This document shows, one piece after another, positions 1-12,000 of a stretch of 64,000 bases of DNA. A program made the translations under genes and the position numbers. A model generated the notes under the pieces. The model did no database searches, was not told the DNA's origin, and saw only the letters and a program-made list of their open reading frames with translations. Origin of the DNA: Haematococcus lacustris (Eukaryota > Chlorophyta > Chlorophyceae > Chlamydomonadales > Haematococcaceae); the NCBI GenBank assembly GCA_030144725.1, contig JASKMD010000012.1, positions 9,742,392 through 9,806,391 of the forward strand. Direction: 5' to 3'. Numbering within the stretch: position 1 is the stretch's first letter; each line of letters starts with the position of its first letter.

Positions 1-3000
1 CATATCCTCCACTTGCGTTCCCTCAAGCAGCTGGCACCTGCACCTAGCAGTTTGACCCGACCCCTGCCACCTCCCTTGCCACTCAGCCCGAGCTACCCCC
101 TGCAGCGCCCTCCGCCTGCCACCCCTCCCAGCATGTCAGGCGCCCCGGTCTACCCTCCCCCCACACCCCTTGCCTCAGACCCACCTCCCTCTCATGCCTC
201 TCCGCCGTGGTGGGTTCCCCGAGCAGCCGACCCTGCCATGCCGCCGCCAGCACCATTGCTGCTTCCAACAGACACCCTAGCGCGGCTCCCTCCGCCAATG
301 CCATTGCCGCCTCTGCCACCCCTTCCTCATCGCCAAGGTAAGAACTGCGAGCAAGTCATGCATGCGCTGTGACCATCCAGGTTGACAGCAGCAGTGCTCC
401 TAACCAAGACCAACACGCCTAGCTGTTTGCTGTGGGCGGTCAGCTTTGCACCAGCAGGCAGGGTTGGCAGATTGGGGTGGTAGTACAGTGGCTGAAAGCT
501 TTACTCAACGATGTGAACATCGCTTGTTTTAGCGCAGTGATGGAGAGGATATGACAGTGCTTGCAAAGTAGTAGCCGAGTTTAGGCAAGTCTGTGTGTAG
601 ACCCTCAGGTGTCTCAGCGTCTCTAGCATCCTGGAGGCAACCATGTTTTGTTGTGCAAGAGAGTACATGGCAGACACATGGCAATTACAAAAACGGCTTT
701 AATTGCTGGTTTGGTGCTGCCTCATCTTAGGCCTTGCTAGGTGCAGGCACTTGCTTGGCTCGCTATGAGCCATTTGGGCCGGCCATACGAGTGTGTAGCA
801 AGCCACAGTACAATACGGGTTCCAATGCTCTGCCTCGGGTGCTCAATGCTTCAACTGCCTTGACCAAGATCCAGGCTGTGAGGTTGTAATGCACCTTACA
901 CATTGGTCATCTAGACTTACTGCTTGCATGCCGTTGCCTCGCTCTGCAGCTCCTCCATGGTGGCTTCCCTTGGCCCCTCCCCAGGCGCCCCTGCCCCCCT
1001 CCACCACCCTGCCGCCACCATTGCCACAGCCCCCAACAGGGCCGCCAGTGCCGCCCCCCTCCTTGCCTCCAGCGCCACCTCCCTCCCCTTCCCCGCCCTC
1101 TCCGTTGTCCCCGCCGCCGCCACCAGCACCTGGGCCTCCGCTCCCTCAGCCACCAGAACCTAACCGACCAGGTGCGAGGCTCACCATCATGCTGGCATGG
1201 GCTCTTGACCGCCCTTGACCAGCTCTTGACCGGCCACACAGACCGTCACGGAGTTCACCATCCTCATCACGTCCCTGTCGCCCCTTCAATTCTACCCAAT
1301 GCATAAAGATAACACACGTGCGGTTGACTTATACTGCATGCAAGGGCCAGGGTTCAGCTCGTTCGCCTAATAATGCATTCAACCTTACACCACGGTCCAG
1401 ACACGCAGCGGCTGACGCAGGGTGCACTGCTGCCTGCACTGCTGCCTGGCGCCCTAGGGAGCCACTAGACAACTTGGCATGACGCGGCACACTCCACCTG
1501 GTGTGCCCGCTTCACCTCTTGGCTGCTGGGTGCTGTTTGCACAGGCCCGCCCTGGTGGCTGCCCTCAACACCCTCCCTCCCCCTACCCCCCTACCCGCCT
1601 GCTCCTATTCCACCCCCACCAAGCCCGGACCCGTCCCCTCAGCCGCTTCCACCTGTCCCTCTCTCCCCATCTCCACCACTGCCTCCCAGCCCTGCACCCC
1701 CTTTCCTACCCTTCCCTTCCCCCTCTCCTCCGCCCTACCCACCAACACCATTCCCTGCTCCCCCTTCCCCTCCCCCTCCACCCTCCCCTCCTCTCCCTGC
1801 CCCACCGCCCCCCCCTCCCCTGCTCCCCCGGCTGCCTCCACCTCTGCGCCCCACTACACCTGCCCCACCTCCTGGCCCTCCCTCACCCACGCCCCCAGGT
1901 GATAATCCTAGCCCATCCACGCCTAAGCACATGAAGCTAACCCCTTGGTAGCGCACACTGAGAGATGGGCTGCTGAGGGATGCACTCATGGCCACTGCAT
2001 GGCCGCTGCCCCGTTCCTGATGCCTGCTGAAGGTGATGTCAGGTGAGCACAGGGCTGCGGTGAGTGGCGTGCTCTTATGCTTGTGATACCTGCACCACCT
2101 GATGCCTGCTGCTGGAGGTGATGTCTGCCACACCGCCTTAGGGCTACAGTGAGTGGCGTGCTCCTATGCTTGTGATACCACAGGGCCCCCATGGTGGCGT
2201 CCCCGCGCACCAAGCCCTCCATCATCCCCAGTCGTTGTTGACCCAACTCCCCCCCCTCCATTTCCTGCACCAGACCCACCCCCTCGCCTGCCCTCACCGT
2301 CCCCACCACAACCTCCCACACCCCTGACCGCCGTGCCCTCTCAGCCAAGCCCCTTGCCTCGCCTTGAGCCACCGACCCCACCCCCGTCAGTGGTGTTTGC
2401 TCTCCCCCCCTCACCACCAGAGCCCACAACTGTCCCTGGACCTCCCCCAGGCCTGGCTTTCCCTAGACCACCTGGTGGGTCATGCTGCAAGCTGCTGTAC
2501 ACCAGCAGTGTACACGCCCCTAGACGCCCTCTCACGCCTCTTCATTACCTTACCCGCCTCTTCATAACTCTACAAGCCTCTTCACGCCCCTACACTCCTC
2601 TTCCTCACCCACTGGATACCTGCTCCCACAGCTAGGGTGGTGAAGGCAAGGCTCGATACCCACCCCCAGCACTGGCCACATACATCCATTGTGAAGGCAG
2701 TGCCCCCCTCTAGTAAAGCTGATCATCATGGATCACACGGAAGCAAGACCAGCCTAGTCTCTGATGCCCCCATTACTTTGGACATGCATTGGTTCGTGAT
2801 GAATGTTTGAGATGCACGTGAGACGTGAACCTGCTGTTGCTCTGGTGATCCTCACGAATCAGTGTCTTATAGTCTTACTGCTTGCATGCCGTGGCCTCGC
2901 TCTGCAGCTCCTCCATGGTGGCTTCCCTTGGCCCCTCCCCAGGCGCCCCTGCCCCCCTCCACCCCCCTGCCGCCACCATTGCCACAGCCCCCAACAGGGC

Positions 3001-6000
3001 CGCCAGTGCCGCCCCCCTCCTTACCTCCAGCGCCAACTCCCTCCCCTCCCAAGCCCCCTCCGTTGTCCCCGCCGCCGCCACCAGCACCTGGGCCTCCGCT
3101 CCCTCAGCCACCAGAACCTAACCGACCAGGTGCGGGGCTCACCATCGTGCTGTCATGGGCTTTTGACCGTCTCTTGACCAGTCACACTGCCAGTCAGGAA
3201 GTTCACCTGTACTCAGGCGACCAGGTATTGAAAGCTGCGAAGCATGCACCGTGAAGTCATTCTGTCGCCGGGAGCAAGTTTTGTTCAACTTTCATTCGTT
3301 TCACCACCTCTTCCTGCCCCTCCACCTCGACCTGCGCCCTTCAGCATGTGTTCAGTCGCACAGTCCACCGTGAGCCACTGCACTGTCTGGGAGAGCCAGA
3401 CCCCTGACCAATGGCTGAAAGTGCCTGTGGCCGCTGTACAGTTTGGCATGGCAGACATGCACAACAGGTATAGCCAGACACAGCTCACATCAAGGCACAC
3501 ACTATTGTGCCACAGCCTCCTGCTGCTGCTGATCCTCTCGTGTTTGGTTGCGTAGCTGCTCGTAGCCCAAACCAGGGTACTCCCTACCAGCAAAGCTTCG
3601 ACGGGCGCCTCAGATTTCCCCAGTGCACTGCATCACCTATGCTGCATTGCAGTCCTAACAAAACCACCCGCGTGGCCCTAGCCCTTGCCTGTGCCCTCAA
3701 AGGGCTTGATGGGCCTGGCAGCCTAACCATCCCTGCGGCACTTCGCTGGGGGAAAATGCTGGGCCCAGGCTCTGAGGCATCGCTTGTGTGGCTAGATGGC
3801 TGCGTGGGGGCTGTGGGGGCACCTGACGGCACCAAACCAGGCCCCAGGCTAACATACTGCAGCGCTTGGTCCAGGCTGCGCACACAACGCTGAGTTGCAC
3901 CTTAGTCCCTCAGTGCTTCTACCCCTCAGACCTCTCAGGCCAGTAACCCTGCTTAAACTTAGCCAGCTGTCACAACGCTGGATAGTGTTCACAGCTTAGC
4001 TGACCCGCGGGCTGGCTGCTTTACTCTTGCTTGCCCTGCTGGGCCTGCCCAGCCAGTCTACAGCACTGCATCCGCATCTCCACGCCACCCCTTAACAAGC
4101 ACCATCACCTGGCCACCGCAGCAGCCTTCTACTCTAACTGCATGGCACGGGGGACACTCATGGTTGCAAGGGCCTGCAGCACTGTCAACAGTACTGATGC
4201 CGTGAAAAGCAAGCTGGGTGGCTGCTGCCTCACAGGTCCTCCTTGGTGGATGCCGACCACCAGTGACCCACCACCCTCACCCTCCCCACCCAGCCCGCCA
4301 CCTCCTCTGCCTCCTTATCCACCTCCCCCTGGACCACCTGACCCACCCTCACCCTCCCCACCCAGCCCCCCACCTCCTCTGCCGCCTTCTCCACCTCCCC
4401 CTGGACCACCTGACCCACCCTCACCCTCACCCTCCCCACCCAGCCCCCCACCTCCTCTGCCTCCTTCTCCACCTCCCCCTGGACCACCTGACCCACCCTC
4501 ACCCTCCCCACCCAGCCCCCCACCTCCTCTGCCGCCTTCTCCACCTCCCCCTGGACCACCTGACCCACCCTCACCCTCACCCTCCCCACCCAGCCCCCCA
4601 CCTCCTCTGCCGCCTTCTCCACCTCCCCCTGGACCACCTGACCCACCCTCACCCTCACCCTCACCCTCCCCACCCAGCCCCCCACCTCCTCTGCCTCCTT
4701 CTCCACCTCCCCCTGGACCACCTGACCCACCCTCACCCTCCCCACCCAGCCCCCCACCTCCTCTGCCTCCTTCTCCACCTCCCCCTGGACCACCTGACCC
4801 ACCCTCACCCTCCCCACCCAGCCCCCCACCTCCTCTGCCTCCTTCTCCACCTCCCCCCCGACCACCTGACCCACCCTCACCCTCCCCACCCAGCCCCCCA
4901 CCTCCTCTGCCGCCTTCTCCACCTCCCCCCCGACCACCTGACCCACCCTCACCCTCCCCACCCAGCCCCCCACCTCCTCTGCCGCCTTCTCCACCTCCCC
5001 CCCGACCACCTGACCCACCCTCACCCTCCCCACCCAGCCCCCCACCTCCTCTGCCTCCATCTCCACCTCCCCCTGGATCACCTGACCCACCCTCACCCTC
5101 CCCACCCAGCCCCCCACCTCCTCTGCCTCCTTCTCCACCTCCCCCTGGACCACCTGACCCACCCTCACCCTCCCCACCCAGCCCCCCACCTCCTCTGCCT
5201 CCTTCTCCACCTCCCCCTGGACCACCTGACCCACCCTCACCCTCCCCACCCAGCCCCCCACCTCCTCTGCCGCCTTCTCCACCTCCCCCTGGACCACCTG
5301 ACCCACCCTCACCCTCCCCACCCAGCCCCCCACCTCCTCTGCCTCCTTCTCCACCTCCCCCTGGACCACCTGACCCACCCTCACCCTCCCCACCCAGCCC
5401 CCCACCTCCTCTGCCGCCTTCTCCACCTCCCCCCCGACCACCTGACCCACCCTCACCCTCCCCACCCAGCCCCCCACCTCCTCTGCCGCCTTCTCCACCT
5501 CCCCCCCGACCACCTGACCCACCCTCACCCTCCCCACCCAGCCCCCCACCTCCTCTGCCTCCTTCTCCACCTCCCCCTGGACCACCTGACCCACCCTCAC
5601 CCTCCCCACCCAGCCCCCCACCTCCTCTGCCGCCTTCTCCACCTCCCCCTGGACCACCTGACCCACCCTCACCCTCCCCACCCAGCCCCCCACCTCCTCT
5701 GCCGCCTTCTCCACCTCCCCCCCGACCACCTGACCCACCCTCACCCTCCCCACCCAGCCCCCCACCTCCTCTGCCTCCATCTCCACCTCCCCCTGGATCA
5801 CCTGTGCCTTCAATGCTGCCCCCAGACACCCCTTCCCCTTCTCCACGTCCCTCCCCCGCTTTGGCTACTAACACTACATTGTTACCTTCTCCACCAACAC
5901 CTATCGCTTCTGCTGTCCCTCCACCGCCCAGGCCTTCAGGTATGAGCACTCTCCTTCCATGTCGTCATTGCTCCTTTATTACCTTCCCATTGGCAAGATT

Positions 6001-9000
6001 GACGAGCGTTTAGCATTGTGGGGCTCATGCACTCCATAATGGCATCATTAATATGCTTACTCTCACGCTCACCAGGTAGCATGACATAGAAGCATGACAA
6101 GACCCTGCTACTCTCACCTCGCACATGCTGTCACACATCCCATCCCTCCCTCTGTTGCTGTCGCTGCCAATTGCAGCTCCTCCGTGGTGGCTACCCCAGA
6201 CCCCAACCAGCCCTGCGCTATCCCCCCCCCCCTCCAATGCAAGCCCCTCCTACTCTCATCCAAGCTCCTCCTCCTCTTACGCCCATGCCCACACCACCCT
6301 CTCCCTCATTGCGACCTAGTCCACCTCCTATTCTTGCACCTCCATCCGTGCCACCCTTCCCTTCAATCAACAACACCCTACCCACGCCACCTAGAGACCC
6401 TCCACCGCTGCCAGGCCCCCCTCCCCAGCCGCCCCCACCTAGGAATCCAAAGCCTCCTCCTACTCCACCCCCACGCCCCGTTCCAGCCGCACCGTTCCCG
6501 CCCCTTCCTCCCTGGCCCCCTGCCCCGCCTGCACCCCCTTGGTGGCAACCTGGTGCTCCGCCAAGAGCTCCGCTGGCTCCAGGTTATCTGACACGCCCCT
6601 GGCCTCCCTCTCCCCCTCCCCGGCCCCCGCCATCACCGCCCCTACCCCCCCCATCCCCTCCTCCCCGTCCTCCTCACCCTCTGCCACCCAGGGCCCCCTC
6701 ACGTCCACCCACCCCACCCCTTCCACCGTGGTGGCATCCCTCCCCCCCACCTAACTTGCCACCTGCGCCACCCTACCCACCTCCTACTCCGCCACCTCCC
6801 CTGAACCCTTACGCACCCCCACCTCCCTCCTACCCACCTTTACCTCCAGCGCCCCCATCACCCTTGCCCCCTCGCCCACCATCTCCACCACCTTTGCCGC
6901 CGCAACCCCCACGGCCTCCCAGCCCACCAAGGCCGTGGTGGATGCCCCTGCTACCCAGCTTGCCTCCACCGATGCCGCCTTCAGCACCGCCTGGGCTTCC
7001 CCCCGCGCTCCCTCTCCATCCAAACCCGCCGCCACTCCCTCCAACACCACCTGGGCCGCCGTTCCTGCCTGGACAAGCTCCACCCCCGCCTCCCCTGCCG
7101 CCCTCGCCGCCTTGGTGGCAGCCCAGTGAGTCAGGAAGGGAGTGACAGGGGTAGAAAGGAACTCAGTGAAAGCACCCAAGCATGAGCTAAACCCAAAGCA
7201 TGTACCTGATCCCAAGGCCGGATCTGCAGGTCTTAAAGCGCTCTCACCAAGTTGGTTGACAGGTGCACCAGAAATACGCATGAGGGGCAGACGAGCTGTG
7301 TTTCATTATCATAGGGCTACAACACGGTCGGGCTTCAGCGTGTGCACAAGCCCTGCAGCAAGGTGCCAGCTGTGTAGGAGGCGGCAGACTGCTGTGGCCA
7401 AAACTGGGTTGCCACTATCCACAACTAGGTGTTGCAATGGCATGAGCTGGCTGTCATGCTGCAGATGTGCCTTGGTGAGCCCTCACTCCCACTGCTTGGG
7501 CTGGCCTGGCTGGGCGTGCTACTTGTGCTTGCCTCTGTCAGGATCCTGCTGCGCAGAGCCATGTCATACTGCTTCTTCACCCACAACCTTGACCCAACAT
7601 TTGACTGGCAGTTCCAAGCCAGCATTGCTGACATCGGCTCTGAGTGTCGAGCCACACCTTTGTTGCCAAGGCGTTTGAATGACTTCTATTGGCTGTGCTC
7701 GCTTGCCTGTTCTATCCAGGTGCACCTCTGCTGCCAAACACTCCTGCCCAACCCTTTCCTCCCCTGCCACCTGCCCCTTATCCGCCCGACATCCCCCCAC
7801 CTCCAGCCATGCCACCCTCACCTCCGCCACCACGGCCATCACCACCTCACCCTCCTAGCCCTCCCCCTTCTCCACGCCCGCCACCACCCAGACCTTGGTG
7901 GCTGCCATCCCTCCCCCCGTCCCCCCCTCCAACCCCTCCTGCCCCCCCCTCCCCATCGCCACCTCCCTCCCCCCTCCCTCCCCCTCCCTCTCCCCCGCTA
8001 CCACCGGATCCCCCCTCTCCTCCAGCACCTCCCCCGCCGGACTATCCATACCTACCCCAGACTCCCCTGGCACCCTCCCCTCCTCCTCCGGCACCATCAC
8101 CCCCGCCCCACCCTCCTCCCCCCTACCCTCCTCCCGTGCCAAGTCCTTCTCCCCTTCCCCCTCCACCCATACCTCCGCTTCCAACCCCCCCCTCTCCACT
8201 CCCTCCTCCTCCTCCTCCCCCCTCTCCTTCTCCATATCCCTCTCCCCATGTCTCGCAGCCCCCACCCTCCCCATTACCACCTTCCCCACAACCACCCTCA
8301 CCTTTTCCCTTCCCACCCTCTCCTCCGCCACCACCTTCCATTGCACCCTTTCCACCCTCCCCGCTGCCTCCCCCTCTACTGCAACCACCCTCTCCAATAC
8401 CTCCCCCTCTACTGCAACCACCCTCTCCACTACCTCCCCCTCTACTGCAACCACCCTCCCCACTGCTTCCCCCACTACCGCAACCACCCTCCCCCTCCCT
8501 CCCCCTGCTCTTTCCTCCGCCACCAACTTCCATCTCGCCCTTCCCACCCTCCCCACTGCCTCCCCCTCTCCTGCAACCACCCTCTCCACTACCTCCCCCT
8601 CTACTGCAACCACCCTCCCCACTGCTTCCCCCACTACCGCAACCACCCTCCCCCTCCCTCCCCCTGCTCTTTCCTCCGCCACCAACTTCCATCTTGCCCT
8701 TCCCACCCTCCCCACTGCCTCCCCCTCTCCTGCAACCACCCTCTCCACTACCTCCCCCTCTACTGCAACCACCCTCCCCACTGCTTCCCCCACTACCGCA
8801 ACCACCCTCCCCCTCCCTCCCCCTGCTCTTTCCTCCGCCACCAACTTCCATCTTGCCCTTCCCACCCTCCCCACTGCCTCCCCCTCTCCTGCAACCACCC
8901 TCTCCACTACCTCCCCCTCTACTGCAACCACCCTCCCCACTGCTTCCCCCACTACCGCAACCACCCTCCCCCTCCCTCCCCCTGCTCTTTCCTCCGCCAC

Positions 9001-12000
9001 CAACTTCCATCTCGCCCTTCCCACCCTCCCCACTGCCTCCCCCTCTCCTGCAACCACCCTCTCCACTACCTCCCCCTCTACTGCAACCACCCTCCCCACT
9101 GCTTCCCCTACTACCGCAACCACCCTCCCCCTCCCTCCCCCTGCTCTTTCCTCCGCCACCAACTTCCATCTCGCCCTTCCCACCCTCCCCACTGCCTCCT
9201 CCTCTCCTGCAACCACCCTCTCCACTACCTCCCCCTCTACTGCAACCACCCTCCCCACTGCTTCCCCCACTACCGCAACCACCCTCACCCTCCCTCCCCC
9301 TGCTCTTTCCTCCGCCACCAACTTCCATCTTGCCCTTCCCACCCTCCCCACTGCCTCCCCCTCTCCTGCAACCACCCTCTCCACTACCTCCCCCTCTACT
9401 GCAACCACCCTCCCCACTGCTTCCCCTACTACCGCAACCACCCTCCCCCTCCCTCCCCCTGCTCTTTCCTCCGCCACCAACTTCCATCTCGCCCTTCCCA
9501 CCCTCCCCACTTCCTCCTCCTCTCCTGCAACCACCCTCTCCACTACCTCCCCCTCTACTGCAACCACCCTCCCCACTGCTTCCCCCACTACCGCAACCAC
9601 CCTCCCCCTCCCTCCCCCTGCTCTTTCCTCCGCCACCAACTTCCATCTCGCCCTTCCCACCCTCCCCACTTCCTCCTCCTCTCCTGCAACCACCCTCTCC
9701 ACTACCTCCCCCTCTACTGCAACCACCCTCCCCACTGCTTCCCCCACTACCGCAACCACCCTCCCCCTCCCTCCCCCTGCTCTTTCCTCCGCCACCAACT
9801 TCCATCTCGCCCTTGCCACCCTCCACACTTCCTCCTCCTCTACCGCAACCACCCTCCACACTGCTTCCCCCACTACCGCAACCACCCTCCCCCTCCCTCC
9901 CCCTGCTCTTTCCTCCGCCACCAACTTTCATCTCGCCCTTTCCACCCTCCCCACTGCCTCCCCCTCTCCTGCAACCACCCTCTCCACTACCTCCCCCTCT
10001 ACTGCAACCACCCTCCCCACTGCTTCCCCCACTACCGCAACCACCCTCCCCCTCCCTCCCCCTGCTTTTTCCTCCGCCACCAACTTCCATCTCGCCCTTC
10101 CCACCCTCCCCACTGCCTCCCCCGCTGCTGCAACCACCCTCCCCGCTGCCTACCTCTCTTCCGCACCCACCCTCACCCTTCCCCTCCCCGCCCTCTACTC
10201 CGCCATCATCTCCTCCGTTGTCCTCCGCACCCTCTCCCTCGCTCGCTGTACCCTCTTCACCGCAGCTACTGCCTCAAACCCCAGTGCTCCGGTCTCCTTC
10301 GCCATCTCCAACATCGGAGCCCCTTCGATATCCACCACCTACTACTCCCCCAACCAACCCACCACCCATGAACACCGCACCTCCATCTATTCCTACAGCC
10401 CCTTCCCCTCCTTCTCATGCCGTAGCACCCTCTCCTGTCCCTTCTGCCTTACCTCCTCCCTCCCCTCATGCTGCTCAAACACCTCCTGCAGCTCCTTCCA
10501 CCGCCCCTGGTCCTGCCCCCCCGCTTACAGCGCCAAGTCCCTTGCCTAGCACGACACCACCTGCCCCTCAATCTTCTCCTCCTGCCGCACCTCCTGTGCC
10601 TGCACCTTCGCCATCTACCTCCGCCGTGGCCCCTCCTACCGCAACTCCTCCAGCCGCTGCATCTCCTTCATCCCCCCCTCCTGCGCCTGCTCCCTCCTCT
10701 CTTCCTACGCCGCCGCATATCACATCTCCTGCCCCTCCACACGCTGGCCCCCCTTCACACCCGCCAGCACCCCTAGCTCCTCTCCCTAACCCCATCCCAC
10801 CGCCTACCACTGACACACCTCCATTTCCTACAAACAATACGACGATGCCGCCCCCTCTGAATCCACACCCTAAAGTAGCAGCACCCACCAGCCCTCCGCT
10901 GCCCCAACCCAGCCTCCCTCCCTCTAACTCCCCCGCACCCAGACCCAGCTACCCACCCCAGGCACGCCCCCCTAATGCCCCCCCCTCCCCTGACGTGGTG
11001 CCCCCAACACTTCTGCCACCTCCATCGCAAGCCAGCCCCGCCTCCCCCCCTCTGCCACCCACCCCCCCTGGCGTGTACACCTGGCCCACCGTCACCCAGT
11101 TCATGTCAAGCGGCCTCGACTGGACTGGCTGGCAGACTGCTGCTCCCCAGCTCAAGTTCAGGTGAGAGGCTGCTCAGCCCCGGCTCATCAAGGCAGACAG
11201 GAGCTGTTGCATGAGGCCGCAGTGTGTGTGAGCGTTGTGCTCCGTTTGTCCATGCATGCAGGCAGGTCACAGCAGCCGCGGTGTTTGGCTCTTCGTACTC
11301 GCCCAACAACATCAACGTGCTTTCCTTCCAGGAAGTCAGCCTCCCTCCCTCACCATCGTCACCCCCTCCCCCTCCTCCCTCTGTCCCCCCAAACCCGCCG
11401 GCGCCTCTAGCACCAAGCCCTGGCCCACCCTCACCACTCTCACCACGCTCCTCTCCTGGGCCCCCCCCCTCCCCCTTCCCTTCGTCACCTTCAGCAACTG
11501 ACTCTCCATCTCCCCCACCCTTCCCACCTGCCCTACCCTCACCCAGACCCCCACCACCTCTCCCCGCTGCCCCCACGCTGTCCACCCAGCCCATCAGCGT
11601 CCGCCTGTATGCAAGGAAGGTGCTCAGCAGCGCCCCCAGCAGCACACCACAGGCAAGATGCAACAGCGGCCAGGACATGTCCCGCCACGCTTCACCCCCA
11701 CCCCCACCCCCCTCACCAGCAATGCAACCCAAACAGCAAGTGGGCAGCCAAGCAGCAAATGGCTCTGACAAGGCAGCCCCATGCCTCCAGCGGAAGTCCT
11801 CACGAGCTAGCCTCCAGCAGGCAAACAGACATGGCAAGCTGCATGCAGTGACCAGCGTGATTGGGACCGGCACTAAGCAGGCTGGGGCACCAGTTGCTGT
11901 GGGACAGCAGCCACGGCTACGCCTGCAGGCATCAGCTCCTGTCTATGGCATAGTGGTGCGCTACCAGCTGCTGTTGTACGACCAAGCAGCTCCTGGCAAT

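Noticed and set aside
3507..3893. 128-codon plus ORF in the intron before exon 6
   Set aside because: Looks partly protein-like (LACALKGLDGPGSLTIPA), but no phase-1 splice pair places it in the gene and no family is recognised.
4230..10100. Antisense and alternate-frame ORFs of 500-980 codons (Gly/Glu-, His/Pro- or Thr/Ala-rich)
   Set aside because: Shadows of the 72-bp and 159-bp coding repeats. Only the proline frame agrees with splice phases on both sides.
11106..11873. Minus-strand 255-codon ORF with a hydrophobic segment
   Set aside because: Lies opposite exons 8-9 of the PPWW gene, which are supported by phase. The hydrophobic stretch is complementary to GC-rich codons.
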